The notes beneath the pieces were generated by a model. It was given only the letters and a program-made list of their open reading frames with translations, searched no databases and was not told where the DNA came from. From UBA1359 sp029570385 (lineage in GTDB: Bacteria; Patescibacteriota; Patescibacteriia; Patescibacteriales; Patescibacteriaceae), in the NCBI GenBank assembly GCA_035351315.1, contig DAOPVX010000001.1:1-64000 (forward strand): DNA of 64,000 bases. The letters are read 5' to 3'. A program made the translations under genes and the position numbers. Shown piece after piece: positions 52,959 to 61,882 of the stretch (positions are counted from its first letter, which is position 1; the number at the start of each line of letters is the position of its first letter).

Positions 52959-54002
52959 ATGTTTGAGAGATTTCGGCAAAAACTTACCCGTAATTTAGCT
53001 ATCGATCTTGGCACCTGCAAGACTATGCTTAGTGAACCGCAGAGCGGTTTATTTTTAACTGAGCCGACCATTGTGGCGGTTAACAAGAAAACGGATCAAA
53101 TATTAGCTGTCGGCAGTGCTGCCAAGGCAATGATTGGCAAAAATCCATCGCATATTGAGATTATTAAACCATTAGTGGATGGGGTTGTTTCTGATTTTGA
53201 AGTAACTGAAAAATTGTTAAAATATTTTATTGATCAAACGCAGGAGAGCAATTCTTTTTTAACTCCTAAGCCGGCCGTTGTGATTGGTATTCCGTTGGAT
53301 ATTACCGAAGTGGAAAAAAAAGCAGTGGAAGATGCGGCTAAGTCGGCTGGAGCCCGCCAAGTTTTTTTAGTTGAGGAGCCGATGCTATCGGCGATTGGCG
53401 CTGGCTTGCCAATTATGGAGGCGACGGCCACTATGCTAGTAGATATTGGCGGCGGAACCACCGAAATTGCGGTCTTAGCTCTGGGGGGTTGTGTGGCCTG
53501 GAAGTCGCTGAGATTGGCCGGCAATGCTTTTAATAATGAAATAATTCAACATATCCGTGAGGAGTTCAGCTTGTTAATTGGCGAGCAATTAGCTGAAGAA
53601 ATAAAGATTAAAATCGGTTCAGCCACGCCACAGCCAGAGGAATTAACAATGGCGATTCGTGGCCGCGACTTAATCAATGGTTTGCCTAAGGAAATCATTA
53701 TTAATGATGAGCATGTCCGTGAGGCGATTGCTCGGCCGATTAGCCAGATTATTGATAATATTAAGGCGACTTTAGAGGTTACGCCGCCGGAATTAGTCGC
53801 TGATATTTATGAACGGGGCATTATGCTAGCTGGTGGCAGCTCATTATTAGCCGGCTTTGATCAAGCAATTGCCCGAGCTACTAAAATCGGTGTTCATATT
53901 GTTGATGAGCCCATCAGCAGCGTTGTTCGCGGGGCAGCCCATCTGCTAACCGATACTAATCTATTGGATAAAGTGGTAGCTCCGAGCTTAACTGATTTAT
54001 AA
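52959..54002 (+). CDS. mreB: Rod-shape protein MreB
   Basis: 347 residues, actin-like ATPase. Phosphate 1 loop AIDLGTCKTML (about 14-24, with CK where AN is usual), phosphate 2 VDIGGGTTEIAVLALGG (about 160-176) and adenosine motif GIMLAGGSSLLAGFD (about 287-301). Forms membrane filaments guiding wall synthesis. First of an mreB-mreC-mreD-PBP2 run with gaps of four bases or so. Confidence 0.96.
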   Translation: MFERFRQKLTRNLAIDLGTCKTMLSEPQSGLFLTEPTIVAVNKKTDQILAVGSAAKAMIGKNPSHIEIIKPLVDGVVSDFEVTEKLLKYFIDQTQESNSFLTPKPAVVIGIPLDITEVEKKAVEDAAKSAGARQVFLVEEPMLSAIGAGLPIMEATATMLVDIGGGTTEIAVLALGGCVAWKSLRLAGNAFNNEIIQHIREEFSLLIGEQLAEEIKIKIGSATPQPEELTMAIRGRDLINGLPKEIIINDEHVREAIARPISQIIDNIKATLEVTPPELVADIYERGIMLAGGSSLLAGFDQAIARATKIGVHIVDEPISSVVRGAAHLLTDTNLLDKVVAPSLTDL

Positions 54003-54005
54003 ATT

Positions 54006-54824
54006 ATGGCCATAATTCGTTTGCCTGGTAAGAAATCGTCAGCCTGGCCATGGTTATTATTGGTCATGCTGGTTTTAGCGCATTTTGTTGGCTTGTTAAC
54101 TGGAGTAGAAAATATGGTTGGACGAGCGGTTCAGCCAGTCCTTAGAACACTCTCATCTCGCAATCAATCATTAACTGGTTGGCTGAATAATTGGCGAGAA
54201 CGACGGGCCTGTCAAGCAGAGTTATCAGAAGTTAAGAATCAGAATAGTCGGCTAACGGCGCAAACCATTAGTTTAGCCAGTTTAGTTGAAGAGAATAAAG
54301 AATTACGTCAGCTTTTAAATTTTCAAAAAGCTCGGGAATTTAAATTAGTAACAGCCAATATTGTTTATCGCGGCCAATCTGGTGGATTATTAGCGCCAAG
54401 CCAGACTCTAATCATTGACCAAGGAGCTCGACAGGGGATAGCGACTGATTTGGCGGTTATTGATCAGCAGGGGGCTATTGTCGGTAAAATTGGTCAGGTC
54501 AAGGATAATTCAGCCGAAGTTTTGTTGGTCACCAATAAAAATTGTCTTTTAGCAGCGGCCACAGCTAGTAGTAGTCAAACTATCGGCGTTGTCCGTGGCG
54601 AGATGGGGCTGACTATCAGGCTGGAAATGGTTGCGCAAAATGAACCGCTACAAGTTGGCCAAGATATTGTCACTTCAGGATTAGAGCCGGCTGTGCCGCC
54701 CAATCTATTGATTGGTCGGATCAATCAGGTCAATAAAGAAAACAATGCTTTATGGCAGGATGCTGGGCTAGAACCGCTAACCGATGCCAATCAGTTAAAT
54801 TTTGTTAGCGTTATTATTCCTTAA
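54006..54824 (+). CDS. mreC: Rod-shape protein MreC
   Basis: 272 residues: one membrane helix (about 13-30), a coiled coil (about 55-105, RACQAELSEVKNQNSRL... LVEENKELRQLLNF) and the two beta barrels of MreC with ATDLAVIDQQGAIVGKIGQV and DIVTSGLEPAVPPNLLIGRI. Links MreB to wall enzymes outside. Confidence 0.95.
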   Translation: MAIIRLPGKKSSAWPWLLLVMLVLAHFVGLLTGVENMVGRAVQPVLRTLSSRNQSLTGWLNNWRERRACQAELSEVKNQNSRLTAQTISLASLVEENKELRQLLNFQKAREFKLVTANIVYRGQSGGLLAPSQTLIIDQGARQGIATDLAVIDQQGAIVGKIGQVKDNSAEVLLVTNKNCLLAAATASSSQTIGVVRGEMGLTIRLEMVAQNEPLQVGQDIVTSGLEPAVPPNLLIGRINQVNKENNALWQDAGLEPLTDANQLNFVSVIIP

Positions 54825-54828
54825 GCTT

Positions 54829-55329
54829 ATGGGTTGGCTGCAATTGTTCAATGCCTTGTGGTTGTTATTAGTGGCTCTTATCCAGCTGTCGTGGATTGAT
54901 CAGTTGCCAATAATTTGGTTGCGACCGAATTTGTTATTGGTAATTTTAATTAACTGGTTAGCTTTGAGTGGCTGGCGGCGAGTTAATTGGTGGGTAATAT
55001 TTTTAGGCTTATTTTTAGATTGTCTAGCTTTTTATCCGTTTGGTAGTCAAACTCTGCTTTGGATGTTGACGATGGGCTTGGTGAATTTATTATTGGTTAA
55101 TTTTTTTACTAATAAATCATTGACAGCTTTTTCCGGGCTGGTGGTTATTGCCACAATTTTTCAGTGGTTGGGACGAATAATTATTAGTCGCCACTGGCCG
55201 GTTAATCAGTGGTGGCTTGATCTAGGCGGACAGATTTTAGCTAATTGGTTGTTGATGGTCATTATTCATTATTTAATTTATTGGTTAGATCGGCGGCTGA
55301 ATCCATTGTTTTTATTCAAACGACGCTAA
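54829..55329 (+). CDS. mreD: Rod-shape protein MreD
   Basis: About 166 residues, five membrane helices, RPNLLLVILINWLALSG, and LGLFLDCLAFYPFGSQTLLW, in which a conserved aspartate sits in helix 3. ATG 54829 is chosen because the longer frame overlaps mreC. Confidence 0.85.
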   Translation: MGWLQLFNALWLLLVALIQLSWIDQLPIIWLRPNLLLVILINWLALSGWRRVNWWVIFLGLFLDCLAFYPFGSQTLLWMLTMGLVNLLLVNFFTNKSLTAFSGLVVIATIFQWLGRIIISRHWPVNQWWLDLGGQILANWLLMVIIHYLIYWLDRRLNPLFLFKRR

Positions 55330-55332
55330 TTT

Positions 55333-57351
55333 ATGGCCAGAGATAATGCCAACAATCCATTTTCCGACGACCTGGGGGCGATTAGTCATCGTCGGAAGGC
55401 TTTACGACTATCTTCAACTAACCATCGCTGGACCGAGGAAGTTTTTTTAAGCCAGACTGATAATAATGAAACTATTAGTCATAATTTTTCTAACACTCGT
55501 GGCTATATTTTTTCTCAGATTTGTTTAGCGGCATTATTATTGCTTTTGGCTCGTTTAATATGGCTACAGCTTTATCGCGGTGATTATTATTATAATTTGG
55601 CTGAAGGCAATCGATTACGTTTGGAGCGTTTGGAGGCCAAGCGGGGGATTATTTATGACAGCCAACGGCAGCCGTTAGTGCAAAATGTGGCTAATTTTTT
55701 AGTCTATGTAACACCCAGTAACTTACCTAGTAAACCGGTAGACCGGCAGGCGGTCTTGGCTCGTCTGGCTGCAGTGTTGGGTGAAGAGGTTAGTGTAAAA
55801 TTGGAGAGTGATCTGGCGACAATCCAACCGCGATCACTAGATTTTTACCAACCCATTTTTGTCAGTGATAATTTGACTTATGATCAAGCGGTCCAGTTGA
55901 CCGTGCAGGCGCACCAGCTGCCGGGGGTTGTGTTAACCAATCGCAATAAACGCCAGTATTTACCAATCAGCTCATTCTTGGGCACTTCCAGCCAACCATT
56001 TGATTCCGATAGCCTGAGCTTGATTATTGGTTATATCGGCAAAATTAATGAACAAGAATTAAGCAAAAACAAGGCTGACAACTATTTACCAATTGATTAT
56101 ATCGGCAAAGTTGGCTTGGAGGCTTATTATGAAAAAGATTTACGCGGCCTAAGCGGTAGCAAACAGATTGAGGTTGATGCCGTTGGTAATGAAAAGAAAA
56201 AAATCGCTCAGCAGAATCCGTTAGATGGCCGCCATTTAGTTTTGAATATTGATAGTCGCTTACAGGCTAAATTGGAAGAAATAGTTCGTCAGCATTTAGA
56301 CCGCGTTAATAGCCGTAAGGCTGTAGCCATTGCCTTAGATCCCAATAATGGCGCAATTTTAGCCATGGTTAACCAGCCCAGTTTTGATAACAATGATTTT
56401 GCCAACGGCATTGATCAAGCGACCTATCAGAAGCTGATTAATGATCCAGCCAAGCCAATGTTTAATCGGGCGGTTAGCGGCGAGTATCCATCGGGTTCAA
56501 CGGTTAAGATTGTTATGGCGTCCGCTGCTTTGCAAGAGAAAGTGATTACCGCCACTACGGGTTTTATGAGTACTGGCGGATTACGAATCAGCCGGTGGTT
56601 TTTCCCTGATTGGAAGAGCGGTGGTCATGGCTGGACGGATGTGTCCAAAGCGATTGCGGAATCGGTTAATACTTTTTTCTATTATATTGGCGGCGGTTAT
56701 GAACAATTCAATGGTTTGGGTCTAGAAAAAATAGTTAAATATTTGCAATTATTTGGTCTTGGTAAAACTACCGGTGTTGACTTGGCCGGCGAGGCCAGCG
56801 GTTTTATCCCGACGGCGGCCTGGAAACAAGAAAAGACTGGCGAGCCTTGGTATATCGGCGATACTTACCATTTAGCTATTGGCCAAGGGTATTTATTGGT
56901 GACGCCATTGCAGGTGGCTAATTATACTATGGCTTTTGCTAATGGTGGACGGATTTATCAGCCCAGATTGGTTAAAGAGATTCTTAATAGCGACGAGTCG
57001 GTCTATCAAACTATGGTGCCGAAAACTATGAGTCAAGATATCGTTAATCCAGATAATCTACAAACTGTTCGTCAAGCCATGCGTCAGACGGTGCTGACCG
57101 GCAGCGCGCGCAGTTTGCAGAGCTTACCGGTACCGGTAGCCGGTAAGACTGGCACAGCCCAATTTGACAGCCGCAAGGCAACCCATTCTTGGTTTACCGG
57201 CTTTGCGCCGTTTAATCAGCCAAAAATAGTGCTAACGATTTTAGTGGAAGAAGGCGGTGAAAGCACTGATGCCGCGGTACCGATCGCCAAGGATTTTTGG
57301 CAATGGTATTTTAGCTCTATTGACACCCCAGAGGGGTATAGTGTAAAATAA
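55333..57351 (+). CDS. mrdA: Penicillin-binding protein 2
   Basis: 672 residues. A cytoplasmic basic start, one membrane helix (about 60-82), the dimerisation domain (about 85-280) and the transpeptidase domain with SGSTVK (nucleophilic serine about 387), SVN (about 444) and KTGTAQ (about 604). Makes peptidoglycan cross-links for elongation with MreBCD. The cytoplasmic N-terminus of about 58 residues is longer than in E. coli PBP2. Confidence 0.95.
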   Translation: MARDNANNPFSDDLGAISHRRKALRLSSTNHRWTEEVFLSQTDNNETISHNFSNTRGYIFSQICLAALLLLLARLIWLQLYRGDYYYNLAEGNRLRLERLEAKRGIIYDSQRQPLVQNVANFLVYVTPSNLPSKPVDRQAVLARLAAVLGEEVSVKLESDLATIQPRSLDFYQPIFVSDNLTYDQAVQLTVQAHQLPGVVLTNRNKRQYLPISSFLGTSSQPFDSDSLSLIIGYIGKINEQELSKNKADNYLPIDYIGKVGLEAYYEKDLRGLSGSKQIEVDAVGNEKKKIAQQNPLDGRHLVLNIDSRLQAKLEEIVRQHLDRVNSRKAVAIALDPNNGAILAMVNQPSFDNNDFANGIDQATYQKLINDPAKPMFNRAVSGEYPSGSTVKIVMASAALQEKVITATTGFMSTGGLRISRWFFPDWKSGGHGWTDVSKAIAESVNTFFYYIGGGYEQFNGLGLEKIVKYLQLFGLGKTTGVDLAGEASGFIPTAAWKQEKTGEPWYIGDTYHLAIGQGYLLVTPLQVANYTMAFANGGRIYQPRLVKEILNSDESVYQTMVPKTMSQDIVNPDNLQTVRQAMRQTVLTGSARSLQSLPVPVAGKTGTAQFDSRKATHSWFTGFAPFNQPKIVLTILVEEGGESTDAAVPIAKDFWQWYFSSIDTPEGYSVK

Positions 57352-57381
57352 AAATAAGTTTTAAAAATTTAAATAATTATT

Positions 57382-57642
57382 ATGGCAACTAATTTTTTTG
57401 CCGGTACTAGAACACCGGAACAGCGTTTAAATATTATTATTGGCCAGTTAAATGGCCTAAAGAAAACATTAGCCAAAGGCCGCTACGATTGTTATGCTTT
57501 AATTACCCAGATTAAAGCCACCAAAGCGGGGCTGGATGCTGTTTTAGAAAAGATTTTGGAAGAGCAGCTGGATCGTTGCCTCAAAACAGCCAAAAGCAAG
57601 CCCGAGGTTAAAAAGATTTTTAGCCAGGTCGTGCGCAAATAA
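57382..57642 (+). CDS. CsoR/FrmR-family regulator
   Basis: 86 residues. RLNIIIGQLNGLKKTLAKGRYDCYALITQIKATKAGL is the DUF156/CsoR four-helix repressor pattern. Ligand residues read C37, Q62 and C66 where copper sensors have C-H-C; a Cys pair without histidine resembles the persulfide sensor CstR or other non-copper forms. It is followed by thioredoxin and thioredoxin reductase, so redox or sulfur sensing is the better guess. Confidence 0.8.
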   Translation: MATNFFAGTRTPEQRLNIIIGQLNGLKKTLAKGRYDCYALITQIKATKAGLDAVLEKILEEQLDRCLKTAKSKPEVKKIFSQVVRK

Positions 57643-57682
57643 TTATTGGTTGGTATTTTGCTAATAAAATTAACGATAGCTT

Positions 57683-58015
57683 ATGTCACAGGTTTTAGAA
57701 TTAAACCCGGGTAATTTTGCCGCCGCGGTTTTACAGAGTGAGTTGCCAGTTTTAGTGGATTTTTGGGCGCCGTGGTGCGGCCCGTGCCGGATGATGGCGC
57801 CGGTTTTGGATAGCTTGGCCGCCGAGTTAGCGGGAAAGGTTAAGATCGCCAAGATCAATGTTGATGACCCAGCTAATCAGCCGTTAGCTGCTCAATACGG
57901 CATTCAAGGCATACCTAATTTGAAATTATTTAAGGCCGGTCACGAGATTGCCGATTTTGTCGGCATGCGCCAACTAGATAGTTTGCGTCAGGATATTTTG
58001 GCGAAGATAGCTTAG
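57683..58015 (+). CDS. trxA: Thioredoxin
   Basis: 110 residues with VDFWAPWCGPCRMMAPVLD (active site CGPC about 32-35), NVDDPANQPLAAQYGIQGIPNLKLFKAG (cis-proline), and no signal peptide. Cytosolic disulfide reductase, one base from trxB. Confidence 0.97.
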   Translation: MSQVLELNPGNFAAAVLQSELPVLVDFWAPWCGPCRMMAPVLDSLAAELAGKVKIAKINVDDPANQPLAAQYGIQGIPNLKLFKAGHEIADFVGMRQLDSLRQDILAKIA

Positions 58016-58016
58016 T

Positions 58017-58946
58017 ATGGAAGGCCAAAATTACGATTTATTAATTATTGGAGCTGGTCCGGCCGGCTTGACTGCCTCTATCTATGCCAGCCGTTACAAG
58101 ATTAAGCACGCTGTGCTCGGCAGCCTGCCAGGCGGTACCATAACTGAAGCCCATAAGATCTGTAATTTTCCTAGTGAAGCCAATATTAACGGTTGGGATT
58201 TGGCGCAAAAGATTGAGAGCAATGCTCGTCAATTGGGCGCTGAATTTATGGCTAGCGAGGCGGTAGCAATTAGCGGACAATATCCTAATTTTGCGGTTGA
58301 ACTGGCTAGCGGTCAAGTTTTATTAACTAAATCTATTTTATTGGCTACTGGCACTAAACGCCGCCACTTGGGACTAGATAATGAACAGCAATACTTAGGC
58401 AAGGGTTTGGCCTATTGCGCCACCTGCGATGGTCCATTTTTTAAAGATAAATTGGTTGGGGTGCTCGGTGGTGGTAATAGCGCGGCCACAGCAGCCCTAT
58501 ATTTAGCAGACATAGCTCGACAAGTTTATTGGTTTTATTTGGGTGATCGCCCTGAAGCAGCCGAGCCAAGCTGGCTGGAGGAAATAGATAAGCGTGCCAA
58601 TATTAAGCATTATCCCAATGTTAAGGTGAATCAGCTGCTGGGTGATAATCATTTAACCGGAGTGGAGTTGATTAACTCTGACCACCAAACCAGCCAATTG
58701 AACATAGACGGTTTGTTTGTAGAAATTGGCAGCGATCCGGCTACCGGATTATTACAGCAATTGAACGGACAAATTAATGATCGCGGCTATGCCATCGTTG
58801 ACGCCGGACAAGCCACGACCGTAGCTGGAGTTTGGGCGGCCGGTGATGCAACAAGCAATTCTAACGGCTTGCGACAAATCATTACTGCTTGCTCAGAAGG
58901 GGCGGTTGCCGCCGATAGTATCTTCAGATTTTTAAAAAAGAATTAA
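58017..58946 (+). CDS. trxB: Thioredoxin reductase
   Basis: 309 residues. FAD motif GAGPAGLTASIYASRY (about 12-27), redox pair CATC (about 135-138), NADPH-binding GGGNSAATAA (about 151-160) and GVWAAGDAT (about 277-285). The second dinucleotide loop lacks the HRR residues that bind the NADPH phosphate and reads FYLGDRPEA, so the electron donor may not be NADPH. Reduces TrxA. Confidence 0.95.
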   Translation: MEGQNYDLLIIGAGPAGLTASIYASRYKIKHAVLGSLPGGTITEAHKICNFPSEANINGWDLAQKIESNARQLGAEFMASEAVAISGQYPNFAVELASGQVLLTKSILLATGTKRRHLGLDNEQQYLGKGLAYCATCDGPFFKDKLVGVLGGGNSAATAALYLADIARQVYWFYLGDRPEAAEPSWLEEIDKRANIKHYPNVKVNQLLGDNHLTGVELINSDHQTSQLNIDGLFVEIGSDPATGLLQQLNGQINDRGYAIVDAGQATTVAGVWAAGDATSNSNGLRQIITACSEGAVAADSIFRFLKKN

Positions 58947-59003
58947 GCCTAGATTATTTTTTAATTTTGCCAGAAGCCGCTCTTTAAGGGCGGCGTCTTA
59001 CTC

Positions 59004-59032
59004 TTGACAAAAAATGATAACTATGTTAAACT
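59004..59032 (+). promoter_or_regulatory. Promoter of the Wzz-like gene
   Basis: TTGACA (59004-59009), 17-base spacer and TAAACT (59027-59032) with extended TGT. Leader about 25 bases. Confidence 0.65.
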
Positions 59033-59063
59033 AGTTAATCAATTAATTTTTCATTGATTTCCA

Positions 59064-59930
59064 ATGCCTTATTCTTGGTGGCAAACAATTAAAGATAAAC
59101 AATCAATCATTTGGTGGTGGTTAGTCGGTCTATTAGCTGCGGCTATACTGGTTAGTTTTTTGCAACCTTTAAAATATTCAGCTGAAAGCCAATTACTGGT
59201 AGTGCCTGATTACCAACAAACCAGTGATCCTTACCAGATCTCTCGTACTAATGAATATCTGAGTTCTTTATTGGCGCAGGTAACTTATTCCAGCTCCTTT
59301 TTTGAAGCAACGGTCAAGCCGGAGTATCAGATTGATACCACCTATTTCGGCGATACCGCTAAAAAACGGATGACTAACTGGCGCAATACTATCAAAGTTA
59401 AGCCGATTAATGATTCCGGCGCTATCAGCGTCAAGGTTTATCATCCCGACAAGCAACAGGCTGAAAAATTGGTGCGGGCTATTAATTATAATTTAATCAC
59501 CAAAAATAATTATTATCACGGTTTGGGCGATAAAGTGACCTTAAAAGTGATTGATGAGCCATTAGTTTCTGGTTGGCCGGCCAAGCCCAATTTACCGCTT
59601 AATTTTGGTTTAGCTATTATTTTGGGAATATTGATCGGCTTAGCGCAAATCTATATTGTTAGTATTAATTATGATAATAAAGAATGGCCGGAAGTAGCTA
59701 TGGATTGGCCTAGTTCCGAAGCGATTCAAAATATGGTTAAGCAGCCGACGGAAGCGATGACTGAAGCAGAGCCAACAAATTTAAAGCCGCAATCAATTAA
59801 CCGAGTAGTTAAAAACAGCCAGATAACTAGTCAGCCGTTAGCTATGGAAACAGTAGATATTGATGATGGTCAAGATATTACTGAGCAATTAGTGCTTGGT
59901 GGCAATATTGATAATATTTTCGCTAGTTAA
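59064..59930 (+). CDS. Wzz-type polysaccharide chain-length determinant
   Basis: 288 residues. Two membrane helices (about 17-37 and 175-197) flank an outside domain; KYSAESQLLVVP follows helix 1 and the PxxP-like SGWPAKPNLPLNF leads into helix 2, as in the Wzz/YveK group. A polar cytoplasmic tail of about 90 residues follows and has no kinase domain. Controls length or export of a surface polysaccharide. The O-antigen-ligase-type gene at 63003 would be its natural partner, now separated by three unrelated genes. Confidence 0.85.
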   Translation: MPYSWWQTIKDKQSIIWWWLVGLLAAAILVSFLQPLKYSAESQLLVVPDYQQTSDPYQISRTNEYLSSLLAQVTYSSSFFEATVKPEYQIDTTYFGDTAKKRMTNWRNTIKVKPINDSGAISVKVYHPDKQQAEKLVRAINYNLITKNNYYHGLGDKVTLKVIDEPLVSGWPAKPNLPLNFGLAIILGILIGLAQIYIVSINYDNKEWPEVAMDWPSSEAIQNMVKQPTEAMTEAEPTNLKPQSINRVVKNSQITSQPLAMETVDIDDGQDITEQLVLGGNIDNIFAS

Positions 59931-60023
59931 GTTTTTCAGCCGGTCAGTCGCTGGCCGGTTGAGGAGCTGCAACTAGGTTTCTAGGGGTAGTTGAACTTTA
60001 AAAAAATAATAAAAATTGTAACG

Positions 60024-60040
60024 CGCCCTCAAGGAGGGCG
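60024..60040 (+). other. Leader hairpin before the LysM gene
   Basis: CGCCCTC, AAG, GAGGGCG, 7-bp perfect stem directly followed by AAAGGAG, the Shine-Dalgarno of the next gene. May protect the mRNA 5' end or tune initiation. Confidence 0.65.
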
Positions 60041-60055
60041 AAAGGAGATTGTTAT

Positions 60056-61069
60056 ATGAAGAAGAGGATTTTTTTGGCCCTAGTGGCCGTCATCCTCGGA
60101 GTTGCCCTCTTCGGGGCGACTTATGTTGTTAAAATCGGTGATACCCTAGAAGGGATCGCCGAAGCGAACGGTGTGTCAGCGGAAACGCTGGCGCAGATTA
60201 ACAACATTGACCAACCCTATGTCATTTGGGTTGGTCAAACATTAGATATACCCCAGGCCCCACAGCAGCCTAGGGTAATGGCCAGCAATGAAGGTGGCAA
60301 TTTATTACTGCCAAATTCGTTGAGTAGTGGTTCGTCCGGCTCAAACATAGGCCGTAAGGCTTTTGTCTGGGCTAAGAAGCCACCATCAGCTGGTGGCGGG
60401 GTTGGTTGTTTTTGGAATAATTCGGCTAGCGGTTATTACCGCTGGGCGAACGCCAAATGGCAACCGGTGGTGCTCTCACCCAAGACATCTTTTGGTGTTT
60501 GGGGTGAGGTCGGAGACGATTACTGTCGGGTAACCGACAGTAATTGGTCACAAACCGCCCTGTCTTTCAAGGCAGGGCCAGTCCTGGATTTTTACGTTCC
60601 AGGTTACTGGTTCAATTCCTGGTCTTTCAAGACCTATTATGGGTTCCGCCATGCGGACTCCCGCAATGGGGCCTGGGGTAAAACCCAGGAAGACCAGACC
60701 TGGGCAGCCAACCTTTGGGTTGGTGTCCACCAGGGCGTCCAACCGTGGTTTGCCAAGACCAGTCTGTCCGGTGAATACACAGGCCTGATTTCCGCCGACG
60801 CCGTCGGCGGCAGTAACGGTCAATACTTGCCGGTCTCGTCCTACTCCCCAGTTAAATGGGAAAGCTCGTTAGAGCAATCCCTGTATAAATGGGGTGACGG
60901 TTCACTGAATTTTAGACTCGGTTATCGCCATCTTAATGGCGAACCCAACCCGGGGAAAGACCGGGCGTTCTATGGAATTAACATCCAACTCGGATGGGCG
61001 AAAGTCCTCTATGAGCTGGAAATTGGCAACAAAAAACAACAAAACATAGAAGCTCAACTGAGCTTCTAA
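60056..61069 (+). CDS. Secreted LysM protein with barrel-like C-terminal half
   Basis: 337 residues. Signal peptide about 1-20, a LysM domain at 22-65 (YVVKIGDTLEGIAEANGVSAETLAQINN...IWVGQTLDIP), a linker, then about 230 residues rich in aromatic, alternating strands (GYWFNSWSFKTYYGFRHADS, NFRLGYRHLNG, FYGINIQLGWAKVLYELEIG) and a C-terminal phenylalanine, a pattern like outer-membrane barrels. Such barrels are unexpected in a monoderm. The gene has a strong Shine-Dalgarno (AAAGGAG) and many internal perfect hairpins. LysM binds peptidoglycan. Confidence 0.75.
   Translation: MKKRIFLALVAVILGVALFGATYVVKIGDTLEGIAEANGVSAETLAQINNIDQPYVIWVGQTLDIPQAPQQPRVMASNEGGNLLLPNSLSSGSSGSNIGRKAFVWAKKPPSAGGGVGCFWNNSASGYYRWANAKWQPVVLSPKTSFGVWGEVGDDYCRVTDSNWSQTALSFKAGPVLDFYVPGYWFNSWSFKTYYGFRHADSRNGAWGKTQEDQTWAANLWVGVHQGVQPWFAKTSLSGEYTGLISADAVGGSNGQYLPVSSYSPVKWESSLEQSLYKWGDGSLNFRLGYRHLNGEPNPGKDRAFYGINIQLGWAKVLYELEIGNKKQQNIEAQLSF
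61047..61068 (+). other. Perfect hairpin at the end of the LysM gene
   Basis: TAGAAGCTCA, AC, TGAGCTTCTA: 10-bp stem covering the last codons and part of the stop codon, ending next to the AAAGGAG of the following gene (61068-61074). May couple or restrict translation of the downstream gene. Confidence 0.65.
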
Positions 61070-61080
61070 AGGAGTACAAA

Positions 61081-61809
61081 GTGAAAGCAAGAAATTTTCT
61101 AATAGTCGTCGGTGTCGTCATTCTCTTGTTAATACTGTTCAGAGGTTGTTACAGTATTAACATTACTCGTCAGCCTACTACCAGGGGACTGGTAGTTCAG
61201 ACTTTAGAAGGCCTTGGCATTCTAAATGCCAAGGTTGATGTTTTGGCTGCCGACGTCGACACAATTAAAGTTGACGTTCGCGAATTAAAAAACCGAAAAT
61301 GTCCGACCAAGACAGTTTGGCGGACTAAAACCGTGGTTGTGCCACAGGCACAGCCACAGCCAGCGGATGACCAAATCACAATCCCACCAGTGACACCGCA
61401 ACCGCGGCGAACCCAACCACAGGTGGGTACAATTACGCCAGGGGATACACCAGGTCCCAAAGACCTATTATTCTGCATTGACTTGGAGCCAACCAAGTCA
61501 ACGGACAGTTCTAAGAAGTTTTTATTCTGGGAACTGGTCAACAACCTCGGGTATCAAATATCCAGTGTTATACCCAATAACACTGGGAAATCGGCCAACA
61601 TGAGGTTGGCCCCGGGTAGCTCCGTGGATGGCATTTTTTACGATGGAGAAATGCTCAAAATGAGCGTTTCCTCCTTAGGAAATTGGTATGCCCAAATAAT
61701 GGGCACACCGATGCCGTCCGACTTTCGACCGGCCATCCGCTCTAACAAGAGCGGATGGAGTAGCAAAATAATGATCAGGAGCGGAGACTATTTCGTCTAC
61801 CGCTTCTGA
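61081..61809 (+). CDS. Membrane-anchored protein with coiled coil and Pro/Gln linker
   Basis: 242 residues starting with GTG, six bases after AAAGGAG. One membrane helix (about 5-21, VVGVVILLLILF), a short coiled coil (LVVQTLEGLGILNAKVDVLAADVDTIKVDVRELKN), a Pro/Gln linker (about 90-125) and a C-terminal globular domain (FCIDLEPTK... WYAQIMGTPMPSDF... YFVYRF). Not recognised. Codon choice again creates perfect hairpins (61177-61196, 61212-61234, 61733-61758). Confidence 0.65.
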   Translation: MKARNFLIVVGVVILLLILFRGCYSINITRQPTTRGLVVQTLEGLGILNAKVDVLAADVDTIKVDVRELKNRKCPTKTVWRTKTVVVPQAQPQPADDQITIPPVTPQPRRTQPQVGTITPGDTPGPKDLLFCIDLEPTKSTDSSKKFLFWELVNNLGYQISSVIPNNTGKSANMRLAPGSSVDGIFYDGEMLKMSVSSLGNWYAQIMGTPMPSDFRPAIRSNKSGWSSKIMIRSGDYFVYRF

Positions 61810-61832
61810 GTGAGATCGTACAATTTTAACTC

Positions 61833-61864
61833 GAGGGAGAATGGCCTGGAAACCGTTCTCCCTC
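61833..61864 (+). other. Hairpin in the gap before the glycosidase-like gene
   Basis: GAGGGAGAA (61833-61841) pairs with TTCTCCCTC (61856-61864), loop 14 bases. The GGAGG Shine-Dalgarno (61874-61878) follows. No T tract, so not a terminator. Confidence 0.6.
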
Positions 61865-61882
61865 TCTTCATATGGAGGAAGA

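Noticed and set aside
58960..59003. Terminator after trxB
   Set aside because: GCCGCTC and GGGCGGC can pair with one G-U, but no T tract follows; too weak to annotate.
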